A DNA stretch of 64,000 bases from Neopestalotiopsis rosae. Lineage: Eukaryota; Ascomycota; Sordariomycetes; Amphisphaeriales; Sporocadaceae. How positions within the stretch are numbered: position 1 is the first letter of the stretch; every line of letters starts with the position of its first letter. This document shows positions 47,267 to 58,613 of this stretch, piece by piece. Made by a program: the position numbers and the translations under genes. The stretch is taken from the NCBI GenBank assembly GCA_023078685.1, contig JALGAS010000006.1, forward strand, positions 1,116,001 to 1,180,000, read 5' to 3'. The notes beneath the pieces were generated by a model. It ran no database searches and was not told the DNA's origin. It saw only the letters and a program-made list of their open reading frames with translations.

Positions 47267-48596
47267 GATTTCTAGCTAGAATCTGGAAGAAAAAGTGATT
47301 CACATAGAAGCAAAGTGAATCCGTACTGCTGCGTATCGCTGTAACTTGCGGGCGGCACAGTCGTCTTATCTATTCCTTCGCCAGGGGTACAGTTGGACTG
47401 CTCTATACCGTACCTGTCAGCTCCTCGGAATGAGCACGAGTTTCCCCCTCCTTGGCCACGTCGGCACAGCAGCCAAGAGCCAATGATGACCTAGATGTAT
47501 GCAATTGCGTCGTAATTCATGGAAACTTAAAGGATCTTATTTGCATATCATTTTGATTCCAAGATATCAGAAATACGGTTGCCTGGAGATTGAGGTTGGC
47601 AGGGAGCTTCAGGTCCGGGGTATCGGTGCTGGTTGGCGTGGGGTGGGTCGGAGTTCGGCGTCGGTTTCAGCTTGCGGCATACCTACCCTCGGAGCAGGTA
47701 AATACGAACCTTGATTTTGGCCGACATGCAGACAGATAACACACAATAGAGAGATTGAGCCTCAACACAAACTCAAACCCAAGACGATAGAGTAAGATAA
47801 GACACAAATTACTGCCAGTATCTCGATCCAATCTTTGAAGCACCACCAACTGGTGAAAGCTTTCGTGTGAGGTGCGCATCACTATGCGTACATGCAATTG
47901 TCCAAAAGCGAAAGTGGCCCTTTTCTCACCACGAGCAGACAGGTATGTTTATTTAATTAGTGCTTGGTATTTGAAGTGATACTTAATATCATCATTATAA
48001 GAGCATGACAATTTTGTTTCCGAGCCAGGTATAATACTCCCACCAAACGACGATGAATTATCTACCTGTCTTGCTATAATGGACCCTATCTACGACTACT
48101 CAAATTTCTTCACATCATATTTACCCATTGGTAATTCAGTTCAGTATAGATTTACCAGCCAGAACCACACCTACAGCATTGTTCAATTACTGTCGATATT
48201 TTGATACAACAACCCTGGTTGGTCGCCATTCTGCAAGTGACAACTTTTCGACGCATTATATGGATGCCAGCCAGACTCTGTAGATTTATGGCTGCAACTA
48301 ATTATAGAACCAAGCCTGCTACAGCATTGCACTGCCTCGTGCCACCCATTTGGACCCAATCATTGGATGTACCCGCTATCCAGGAAATGCACTGGCTGGC
48401 AGTTGTGATTTCCAGGTGTGGGGATACGTCCCTCAGCTTTGGGGGCGGTAATCAGGCTGTGGCTACACGACATTGTTTTAAGAATGAAAAGCGCCCAGAG
48501 TGTGCCGAGCTCTCTTGGCACGAGTTGCTCTTCGTTTTCACGGTTTGAGGAAATTGAGCAAATAATGCCGATGACGACTACTGTCGCGAAATCAAA
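47267..48596. promoter_or_regulatory. Divergent intergenic region
   Basis: About 1.3 kb between the starts of the MFS gene (-) and the next membrane-protein gene (+), so it carries both promoters. Open frames at 48201-48548 and 48418-48714 have no domain. No motif assigned. Confidence 0.5.
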
Positions 48597-50641
48597 ATGG
48601 CCGACAATGCAGCCTGGATACGAGAACAGCTCGACCAATTTGCGAGCAACAAGACAGCCTTACGGGTATGATATTCTGGCCTCTGGATACCCAGAATACA
48701 TTGGTCAATACTGACTCTTTTTCATCTTGTCAGGAAGATGCCGTAGATGGTTGGATACCATCACAAAACTACCGGTGTACAGCAGACATTTTATGGAGTT
48801 GCATCTTGACCTTGACGGCTTGCGTATATACCGTCTTGCACTTGAATGTGGCCAGCATGCCTTCCAAAAAGGCAGGAATCATCGAAAGGTTCAAGCTTAA
48901 ATGGGTTGTCACTGCCCTTTTTGCGCCTGAGCTCATGCTGTATTTGGCCTTGACTCAGTTTCTCGAGGCTCGTTGGCTCAAACTTAAACTTAAAGAGCTT
49001 CATGAACAGAGCAAGACTTCACGAAAAGACGTAAGTTTCTTCACCTGGACAATATCTAATCAGCTAGTAGTGTACAAGTCAGTCGATTGATCCTTGTTCC
49101 AGTTTGTTTTTGACATGCGCTATGCATTCTTTGTTGTCATGGGCGGACTGCAAGTATCCTACGACGACATTGCCACAGACTGGGGCATTTTCCGTGGCGC
49201 ACCAGAAGAAAGACCGCCTCCGCCTCGGCCTATCTGGAATCCATGGACAGAGTATGGGCAGCAAAAGGACTCGCAACTATACGACAATTGGTATGAAAGA
49301 GTGAAAGAGTGGCAGGAGGACCATGATGGCGAATGGAATGCAAGACCGTACGACCGAGATGCGTTCAACCACACGAGGCCAACTCGAAGGCAATCGTCTA
49401 GAGGAGTTGTGGATCTGGCCCGATTGGGTCACTTCATCTATATCCCACGCGAGACGATCGAGGATAAAAGCAAGCAGGACACAATTAAGAAGATGCTCGT
49501 TGTCATTCAAGTTATTTCGATGGTTGTGCAGTGCGTCGCTCGCAAGTCCTACGGGCTTCCACTATCGCTACTTGAAGTCCATACTATGGTTCATGTAGCA
49601 TGTGCCATCCTTCTCTACGGTTTTTGGTTCAAGGTAAGTCATCGTGTGCGAGACTTCGGATCTGCGGCCGAATGCTAAAATCACAATGCGATCAAGAAAC
49701 CACTAGATGTACGCACTCCGGAACGTATGGAGCTGTTCTTGAGTCGAGACTTGCAGGCACTCATATTGTTTGAAACGCTCAATGACCTCTCCAGCCATCG
49801 ATACTTGACAGTACTATGTCCAGTAGTGGATGGCTATTGCCCTCTCCTGCATTCGTTCAACCCAGACGGGATCACCATCAGCATGAAGGCCGACGCTGAG
49901 GGTCAGATATTGTCTCGGCCAACAGTTGATGTTGAAGAAAAATTCCTCCAGGATAGAAAAGTGCTGCTTCAACATGGAGATGTCCTTCCTTGCGGCGTCC
50001 GGTTTCTTGCCCCGGACATGCGCACTTGCGATCCCATTTGGCTTTCTGCGGGTGACTGTGAGATGCTATCACGAGTTGTATCTGCAGTGCAACAAATTGA
50101 TGGCCAGCTCATTCAACAGCCACAGGTCTTCCGTAACCGGATTTCGACATATGCACAAGACCAGGAAAATCAAACGTGGCTACAGAGGCTATTCATAGGC
50201 TCACAAAATGACCTCCTCACCTCGCCCTTCCAACATGGCTCCAAGGCCACCTTTTTACAATTGCTCTCTGGACGATGGATCTCTACAGCGCTGCTGATCC
50301 TTCTCCCCGCTTGTTACGGTGCTGTGCATTTCACAGCCTGGCTCACCTTTTTCCCAACCTTCGGCGAAAAGATCCTCTGGCGCTTTGCTGCTGGCGCCAT
50401 CGTCGCTGGTTGCCCATTATTCTGCATACTCTCATATCTCCATGGGCGATGGCTGCAGCTCATTGGATCGCGCGAGTACTTTGTAACGACTAGCCTGCTG
50501 GTAATGTTATTATGGTGCACCGTACTTGCCTACATTGTTGCAAGGATCTATATTGTCATCGCCTGCTTCACGAGCTTGAGGCGGGTACCGCTTGGGGTTT
50601 ATTGGACTCCTGATTGGGTTGAAATGCTCCCACACCTATAA
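48597..50641 (+). CDS. Fungal-specific polytopic membrane protein, unknown
   Basis: Four exons (48597-48665, 48734-49030, 49103-49633, 49697-50641), all phase 0, give 613 residues. Shared family features are an N-terminal 'GWIPSQNYRCTADILWSCILTLTACVYTVLHLNV' region that enters the first helix (about 39-62), 'WVVTALFAPELMLYLALTQF' (second helix), a long soluble loop rich in Trp, Pro and charged residues (about 150-260), 'WFKKPLDVRTPE' after the fifth helix (restored by the last splice), and a C-terminal cluster of three helices ('LLILLPACYGAVHFTAWLTFF', 'AAGAIVAGCPLFCILSYL', 'LLVMLLWCTVLAYIVARIYIVI'). Many filamentous ascomycetes have multicopy genes of this type; none I know has an assigned function. 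All splice sites are consensus-like. Confidence 0.85.
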
Positions 50642-51552
50642 GTCGTAGGGTTGATGCAGATTTCCTATTATGGTAATAGGGTGCATGGGATGATCGGCAG
50701 CGAGTCAATGAAAGCGAAACAATCCACCTCGACATAAAGCGCCGTTCTATATCGAACCGTCCCTACTCGCCTTGGGCAGCTGGCAGATCTTCATTGCGGG
50801 TGCGATCCGACCGCTGAGATGCCGAATGACGGACAGCTCGATGCGGGGGACCGAGTGTCAATTAGTGGACTCCGCCCTGTTGTGATGATCCTCGACGTAC
50901 TATGTTCTAGTATGCTGGATCCGGCTACTGTATAGCACATCTAGTGCTGGAATTAGTCTCGCCAATCGCAACACCCATCGCACCTATCAGGGAGTTGTCA
51001 ATGCTCATGGGCGGTTGCACATTGCACGACTGTGGCGACTGGACTTTAGCATATCACGTTTGCGGGTACGATCGTGAGTGAGCACTGCTCCACAGACTCA
51101 TTACTGAAGTGTAAGATTGTTGATGATACTAATCTATACTACATGTTTTCAGGACGGGAGTGCTATTCTTCCTCGAGTCCCATCGATATGTTCCTAATTA
51201 TTTGCATGACCGCTCCTCCTAGGAACAAGGAGCGAAGAGCAGATCATGTGTATATCGCTTTCGGTATCTAGTAATTCAAAAAAGGGAAGGGAAGAAAAGA
51301 AAATGGCTCGATAGGGTGTGAAACTCAAACACCACAGCCCTGGGCATTCCAACATTGATACAACCAGAGTATCCAATGATTGGAGGGTATAACAGCACTC
51401 ATATGCGTCATGATATTGTTCCTATACTCCCGCGAGGGTAACACAGGCAGTTTTGTATGCTGGTGCTGGTGCCATATACGATTGACTTGTATCGACCCTG
51501 AACCGCAGCAGTGGAAACGTCTTTTACTCTTTTCTCAGTCGTGCACATGTTT
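50642..51552. other. Intergenic between convergent genes
   Basis: About 900 nt between the 3' ends of the polytopic protein (+) and the receptor (-). No supported frame. Confidence 0.6.
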
Positions 51553-53051
51553 TCACGGCAAAGACCTCTCATCGAGTGGTGACCGAGCATTGTAGTCTGG
51601 ACTCGAGACACGGTTTTGGCCACCAGGGGCGTTGGAGACCTTAACCATGGTCTCACTGGTGACGGTAATACCGTTGGTGCCATTGCCGTGACCGGTACCA
51701 ATGTTGGGGCTGCGGGCGGCACCCTCGTCGTCGCTGGAGCTGCGGCCGCCGTCGCGGTGCACGCCGGTGATAATGGTGCGGGTGCCCTTGTGGCGGTCGA
51801 GGGCGTGGGCCTCAAAATCGCTGTGGCTGTCGCCGCCGTGCACCGAGTCGGCCAGCTGGTACTGCGAGCTGTCCTCGTCCTGGTCCGCACCCCGCTTGCC
51901 CGGCATGGTCGACAGCTTCATCGACTTTTGGTGGTGTCCCGGCTTGTTGCTGAGGCCGTACGTGTTGGAGCCGGAGCGCAGCGTCGAGCGGGGCAGGAAG
52001 CGGCCGAAGAAGAAGGTAAAGGCCGGTCGTACGGTTGGGAGACATGCTGGTGTCGTAAGTCAGTAAATTTGACTGAAAAACACATTAATAGCGCTGAGGG
52101 GTTTGCTTACAAGAAACCGTGACCAAGTTGACCTCGACCGTGGCCCAAATGACAATATCGGTAATGTTCCAAGAGAGATCGACACTGGCAGCATCAAAGT
52201 TGACGGAAGTGATGATGATACCGACGGCAGCAACGCAGATGAAGATACCAAACATGAACATGGCAATGATACCGATGCGCTGCATCTTGGGGAGGTGCAG
52301 CTTGCGGACTTGGATGATGGGGAGCGCGAGGATGGCAATATCGAGGCACACGTGGGCCAGGATACTGCCAAAGAAGAACTGCTTGTCGTTGATGGCGCAG
52401 TAGGAGCCGGGGATATCGAGCCAAAAGGCCTGGACGGGCGTGCAGTGGAAGATACCCAGGAAGGTCTATAGAAGAGGGAAAAGAAATTGTTAGTCTCTCT
52501 GGTCGTATTCGGTTTTGCTCTCGTTGTAAGTCAAAATCACTTACTCTAATGGTAATCCAGATGATGGAACATGCCATGAGCACAATAATGGGAATCTTGA
52601 TGTCGGTGACGGAAAAGAGGCGCCAGTAGAAGCAGAGGATGGACATCTTTCCAAAGAAGAGGGCAAAGGCGTAGAAAAGCTCGGCAATGTAGAGGAGCAG
52701 CTTGTTCCAGTACAGCGTCTCGGCCTGGCTGAGCCATGTCACCTCCTCAATGTGCACGCCCAGGCCCTTGCTGAGCCATATCGGACATATGATGAGCCAG
52801 GCAATGGCGACGACCTGTTTTGTGAACATGTTAGAGAAACAAAAATCCATAACCGGTGGCCTTGCCTTTTTACATATTCCTCCATTTAGACGGGTGATAA
52901 AACTCACATAACAGCAAATGGCGAATGCATCGTCCCACCAGAAATATGCCTTTGTCAAGTGACGACTGTGCAAACGAAGGAAAATGGCAATGCTGGCAAA
53001 AATGAATGTGATGATTAGGACCGCCCACTCGGCCGACTGTTTGGACACCAT
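51553..53051 (-). CDS. Pth11-like seven-helix receptor (fungal rhodopsin-fold family, no CFEM)
   Basis: Four minus-strand exons (53051-52908, 52814-52545, 52465-52111, 52046-51553) give 420 residues. Seven hydrophobic helices fill the first 280 residues: 'WAVLIITFIFASIAIFLRL', 'YFWWDDAFAICCYV', 'VVAIAWLIICPIWL', 'LLLYIAELFYAFALFFGKMSILCFYWRLF', 'IPIIVLMACSIIW', 'FGSILAHVCLDIAILALPI' and 'IGIIAMFMFGIFICVAAVGIII'. The family signatures are 'YWDD'-like ('FWWDD'), 'GKMSILCFYWR', 'TFLGIFHCTPVQAFW' and 'SSCLPTVRPAF'; the last is rebuilt by the final splice. A Ser/Gly/Asp-rich cytosolic tail of about 125 residues follows. The family includes surface sensors for host and nutrient cues; no ligand can be named. 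It lacks an N-terminal CFEM domain. Confidence 0.88.
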
Positions 53052-56043
53052 GGCCGCGACTGTCCCTTTTCCTTGATTTTTTGCTTTTTCAACAGTTTCC
53101 CAACTTTGGCCTCCCTCCCATAATTTCTTGTTGGTTGTTTCAACGTTTTTGGTAGGTTGTAAAAGAGTGTCGTACGTGAAGAATGCCGGGGCCCAGGTCA
53201 GGCTTGGTCACATTCAGATGGCAACAGTGATATATAGCAATATTCTGTGTATTCCAAAAAACCGGCTATAGAAAAAAGGGACCATAAGGTCTATCGGCTG
53301 TGGCGCCAATGGTAGTACTCCCACATTCCCTGTTCTATATCTCCTAGTCCATTCTAACCCAAGGTGCGGGTGCTAAAATGTGCCTATTTTCTGACTCGAA
53401 AAATGAGAGAGTGATCCAGAGGGAGAGAGAGAATTGAGTACCCGTCCGTCATCAAATGGAACTTCCGTTCTTCAGATTGCACATCGTGGGACCTCTTTCA
53501 CTCTCTCTCACACGTCCGAGTATCAATTCATGCAACCAGATAGAGGCTAGCATTTTAAACTTCGGCTTGCGGTGCTTAGCCGGACACTCGCGCGACACGG
53601 CGTGAGTGCTAACACTCATCTAGTTAGTCGAGACGTCTGCACGATCAATTTCATTGCCAAGGCTCTTGCGTTAAGAGCTTTTCCGAGATGATAGGCTCGA
53701 GACGTCTCTTGGAGTCCACTAACGAGAATTCTCCCCCAGATTTCCCATGGAATGCTCGTCGAGTAGGAAAAAGGGGAGCCAGAGGGATCCAGGAGGGAGA
53801 TCTGACGCTAGGGACGCCAGCCGATCGATGGATCTTCTCCAGTGCCCCCCTCCTGTCCAAGGCATTGGGAAACCGGCATTCAGCGACCGAGCTCCCACTA
53901 TGCTTATCCAAGGAGGATCTACGTATGATGAGATTGACTCGACATCTCGGTTCGGGGGTTCTTGCGGCCTGGCGTCCACCTGTCCTCGGCCGGGAGAAAT
54001 GCCTGATGCAAAGACTAAGCAATCCTTGCGTAAGCTGGCTCGCTGGGAATGCCATGTATACTCGAAGCCTCCATCGTGATGACTTTGACCGGAAGAGATG
54101 AAATGTGGTGCTCTATAGTTATAGTTGGATCTCCTACTATGTGACCCGGTCTTTCTGTTTATTTTCCCGAGCATAGCTGGAAAGTACTATTAGGGCAAAT
54201 ATCCTGATGTGGAAATCGAGATGGTTGTTTGACCTCGAGACGCAGATTATGCATCGATGAACGGCCCATTGAGGTCATATCGGGAAATTCTTGGCGCCAT
54301 ACATAATTGCTGAGTAACGGTGACCGGAATCCCCCTTTCACTAAGGGCACAAATCAGACTTCTTCTATGCGTGGCCGCGAGACGCCTGGAAGGCAGCTAG
54401 AATAGAGAGTCAAGATCAACTAGAGATGACTCGGCAGGTTGCTTCATGACGCGGTTCTCGCTCCCGCCTCGCTGAGAACTTTGCCGACCCGATGCCAATT
54501 TTGCAGGTGCCAGAGGAGCCGTTAGAGCTTTGGCTGCGGGATGGAGTCGGCCCTTCGAGGACCGTTCGTACCAGTCTGAAAGTGCTCCGTGCTAGAGTAG
54601 TAGAGCACTATAGTACGGCCTAGTAATAGCCTGAGTCAGCTTGTTACCAAGGTCTTTCCGGGAGATGATCCGGGTGCCCGTTGAAGCAGATAAACGGCGT
54701 GAGCGCCATGTCCTCAAACAGTAATAGGCCACCGCAATATTATTGCGACCAGCAAACTTTGTACGGGGTCTAGCCCGACGCGTAATCCAGTCATCGCAAA
54801 ATCATCGGTTCAGGGTCCTCGAACTAGACAGGAGACCTCTCGTCATCGCCTTGTTATAGAATCATGACTCGGCTGGTCACGATGTTGCTGCCCATCGATG
54901 ATCGCTGGAAATCCCCATAGGGAAAACCAGACCTTCAAGCTACCGGGATACCTTCCGACAAGAGTCAATTCGCTGCTTGACTAACACACTGGCACTCATT
55001 CTCTAGCCTGGTTCAAAGCGCATTCCTCTGCAAATTATCGCTTTGTACTGTAGTAGTATTGCTGTTCTGAAGACCCCAGTAGCGGTGATGGCTTATTACT
55101 CCACCGTTTCTCACCACTGAGTACGAGCTTTTCCAAATGTTGATATACCCAACAGAAGCTGAATGTTTTGCCCGGCATTCTGAGTAGAGATATACTAATC
55201 CACGTTGGCTTGGTGCATGTTTGGTAAAGACTCTCAAGTGGGCGTAGCTGGCGGCGAAACAAATTTCAGATCGTGCCGGGAAGTTGGTTTGGGTCCCGGA
55301 TAGTGGGACCGACCGCTATTCGGCGTCTTCTCACCAAGTTGTGCGGCTTTGAGTGGTCCGCCAAGATGGGAAATCCTCTAGCACTTCTCTCCAATAGCAG
55401 TCGAGTTGGCGGAAGATCCGCTGCATACGCAACTTGGAGTAATGCCATTGGCTATCAGGCCTGTCAACGCATAGTCTACCTGGACCATAAGATGAGTTGA
55501 CAGACGTACGACAGCTAGGCCAAATAACGCCCCAGAGACTGCTACCAAGAACCGTTAGGCTGGTACAATCTACCTCGATCGACCCGATACTAGTTCGGAA
55601 CTTTCCTTGCGTGTAGTCTATAACGGCATATCCCTGCTCGACACACAAAGTTTGAATGCGGTGCTTGCCATGTGTCCTGTCACACATTTGACATCTGGGC
55701 TGCATGTCTGTGGCCAGCAGCCCAGGCACCAGGGTCTCGAGCATCAGGGGCATCCGATTCAAAGCATGCGCCACCCTGGTCGATCCCTTGGGTGGGCTAC
55801 GGACCTATGATTAGTATTCGACAAGTCGATCCCGAGAAATTGGTACGTCTCCAGGAACGTCTTTTTTTTCTACAAGGCCTAGAATCGACGGAAAACCGGT
55901 GGAAAAGCTTGCAGTCGTGTCTGTGAACGTTGATCCCAAACCAGAAAAGGGGGGTTCTTGTCGTTTGCCGCAGACGATAATCCATTTTGCCCGCTCATAT
56001 CGTACACAGTAATATCACAATCATCGTCCATTATCCGTCTGAT
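53052..56043. other. Gene-free 3 kb, origin unclear
   Basis: The first part holds the receptor promoter. From about 53600 to 56000 several medium frames are open on both strands at once (for example 53688-54101 + and 53719-54174 -, 55331-55774 -). None shows a domain, and simultaneous opening of many frames is the mark of chance. There is no inverted terminal repeat or transposase remnant I can see, and no excess of the TpA-rich decay typical of repeat-induced mutation. It remains unexplained. Confidence 0.45.
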
Positions 56044-57520
56044 TTATTCAGTGCCTTGATCTTCCCCTTCCGAATCCGAGTCATAATCAGGGTCCGGCAT
56101 AACGACATTGTTGAGAAAGGTGACCTGCGGCGTGTTAGCCAATAATGTAGTAATGTAGCGGATTATGCACATCACGTACATATTCAACCATTGGAGTAAT
56201 GATGGCCATGATTTTCTCCTGGGCATCGCTGCTAGTAAGATCCGAATCCTTGATCTTGCGACCCACTGTATAATTGCGCAGCTTCAATAGCTCAATATCA
56301 CGATGTTCTGGGTTGAACCCCTAGCAGCCCAAGTGATTTAGTGTCTCGATGGTCATGTTGGGCATTTTGTAATCAACATACCTGAGGTCGGATCTTCAAG
56401 GCGTTTTCCTTATTGGACTCGCAGAATGCCGAAATGACAGAAGCTTCGTCGTTCTTGGCCTTGGGAAGAAAGGCTCTTCTAAATTCAGGGTTCATGAGAA
56501 TGCGCCGTAGCCTGTGCGGCCGCTCATCCACACTGGCGCGCAGTTTCGCCAGCGCATCCTTATCAGGATGCCATAGGCCACCACCCACGAAGCAAGATCC
56601 CGGCTCGCAGTGAACATAATAACAAGCGTATGGTCCTTTACGGCCAGTTCGCGACCAGGCGGCGGAGTAATGCGGCTTCGACCTAGAGTCAGCCATAGAC
56701 CGACGAAAGCGTAAAATGGGTAACAAGAAAACTCACTTTGTATGGGGTAGGATCCTTGGAGAAGCGGATATCTCGATATATACGGAAAATGACATCTCTC
56801 AAGGGAAGTTCAGGAATGGTTTCATCGGCCTCAATGATTTTCTCAGTGAGTGATTCGACAAAAGTCTCCCAGTCTTTAAGAGATCGACGGAACTCGGGAT
56901 CTCGCACTGTCATCATATCAGTGGTAACGTTCTTTATCGTTGTAAATGAGCTTACTCTTGAGCCATGATCTCTTATTGTTGGCCTTGAGATCCTTCAGGA
57001 ATACCATGGTGTTGGGATGAACAATTTCCGGCTCATATTCGACGCCGCCCGTGTCACGCAGCTGGGGGAGCGGAATGAACTCAACACGGGGGTGTTCATC
57101 ATCGTCACTATCATCATCCAGATTCTCTTCATCCTCTGGTTGAGGCTTTTGCTTCTTCACCGGAGGTCGACCTCGACCCTTTTTGCGTGGAGTTTCAGCA
57201 TCATTGGCACCACCGGCTGGTCTCTTCTTGTTATTGGGTTGAGCTTTGGATGGACGTCCACGGCCCTTTTTCTTGGGCTGGGCAACCTCTGAATCGTCCT
57301 CATCCTCAGATACATCCTCGGTAGCTTCATCCTCACTAGGGGCGTCTAATTGAAGCTCATCAGAGCTCGAGTCGGCCTGCTTAGACTTGGTACTGCGCCT
57401 TGGGGTACTCTTCTTGTTCTTTTTGGTGGGTGGGGCTGCGGAATCCTCAGACTCATCGACGTCATCTTCAAAATAGCGACTTTTGGTGCCTGAAGAGCTC
57501 AAGCGCTGAGATCTCCGCAT
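56044..57520 (-). CDS. DUF2461 family protein with two AT-hooks
   Basis: Five minus-strand exons (57520-56956, 56906-56737, 56675-56382, 56320-56180, 56124-56044) give 416 residues. The N-terminal 130 residues are basic/acidic and disordered and carry two AT-hook cores, 'GRGRP' at 86-90 and 115-119, each flanked by Lys, so minor-groove DNA binding is likely. From about 170 comes DUF2461: 'MVFLKDLKANNKRSWLK', 'DPEFRRSLKDWETFVESL', 'VIFRIYRDIRFSKDPTPYKPHYSAAWSRTG', 'GPYACYYVHCEPG' and 'SFVGGGLWHP'-like 'CFVGGGLWHP'. The domain is common in bacteria and fungi and its biochemical role is not established. The tail is acidic ('DYDSDSEGEDQGTE'). At intron 2 two acceptors lie seven bases apart (TAG and GAAG); only the second keeps the frame. 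A nuclear location is inferred from the AT-hooks. Confidence 0.9.
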
Positions 57521-58613
57521 ATTGATGCAATTGAAGCCAGCAACTGATGCTCTATGTTGGGTATGAGAGCGAGATTATGCGAAGCTAGGTCTGAAGATGC
57601 AGATTCTGGTTGGAGTACAAAAGAATAAACCTCGGTGCTGGAATGTAGGTACAGAGCAGGTAGGTGCAGTAGGCAGGCAGGTATCAATGCAGCAAGGTAC
57701 CAGACGCGCATGTCGTCAGCAACATCACGGCAGTCGCGTCCCAAATTCCAGCGCTAGATTCGCGACGCGCCCCGCACTTTCATTAGTTAGCCTACAGCCT
57801 ATCGCCTACTATCTGAGCTGTTGCCTGGCTTCCACCAATATATCGTAACTTCATATATCATTTCACGCAATTCAATCAATGTGGCGCGGTCCTAAGATCG
57901 AGAAAACGACGATGATTCTCTTCCCTGTTCTGTTCTATTTTAATTTATAATACAATTACTATCTGTGATTGATTTCTCTCTCGTGTGCACTTCTGCCAAG
58001 ATTTAGCTTCGATACCCTTGTTGTACTCATTCGTTAGATGAGCAATACTTGTGCTATTTCGGTATCTTGAGCTGCGCTTCTGTGGAAGTAGTGCTTTCAT
58101 GCTTCAGATTGCACCTCTTCAGTCAAAGTCAGAGCTGTATCAGCCGCTTGTCACCTAAGAATGATGATCATCATAAGAGAGCGGCCCTTGCCAGCCTAAC
58201 ATGCAGCTCGGAGAGTCGCATACGTACATCGCTATGCATGACTTCTGAGAGCACTTAAGCCTGCGCTGATGGGCAGGCGGTGAAGGTATGGCGCTGCAAC
58301 TCCCCATTGGACATGACCAGCAACTCGTAGGTGCGATCCTTCAACCTGAGGGAGTACCGCGACCAGGATATTCGACTACGCATTGAAGTCCGGCCAAAGA
58401 GCAGGGGAAGGGCTGGGCGAAATTCGCGGACGCTTAATCAACCAATCGTCTCACAGCCTGATGCGCCAAAGAGGAGAGCTGAAAATGCATATTGGACAAA
58501 TCAACGGCAATCCGAGACTGCAAGGTAGCCAACTCAGCATGATTGACTTTCCTTACGCAGGCTCAACTTTTCTGACACCGCATCTCTTCTTTTCTTTGAA
58601 GTTGACCTCAGTC
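57521..58613. promoter_or_regulatory. Divergent promoter region
   Basis: About 1.1 kb between the starts of the AT-hook/DUF2461 gene (-) and the Helo-like gene (+). No coding frame is supported. The plus-strand frame open from 58383 runs into the Helo-like gene in frame, but its extra N-terminus does not resemble the family. No motif assigned. Confidence 0.5.

Noticed and set aside
58383..58613. N-terminal extension of the Helo-like protein
   Set aside because: The extra frame opens at a TTG. The domain family begins at MDPLSI, and the added sequence has no family resemblance.
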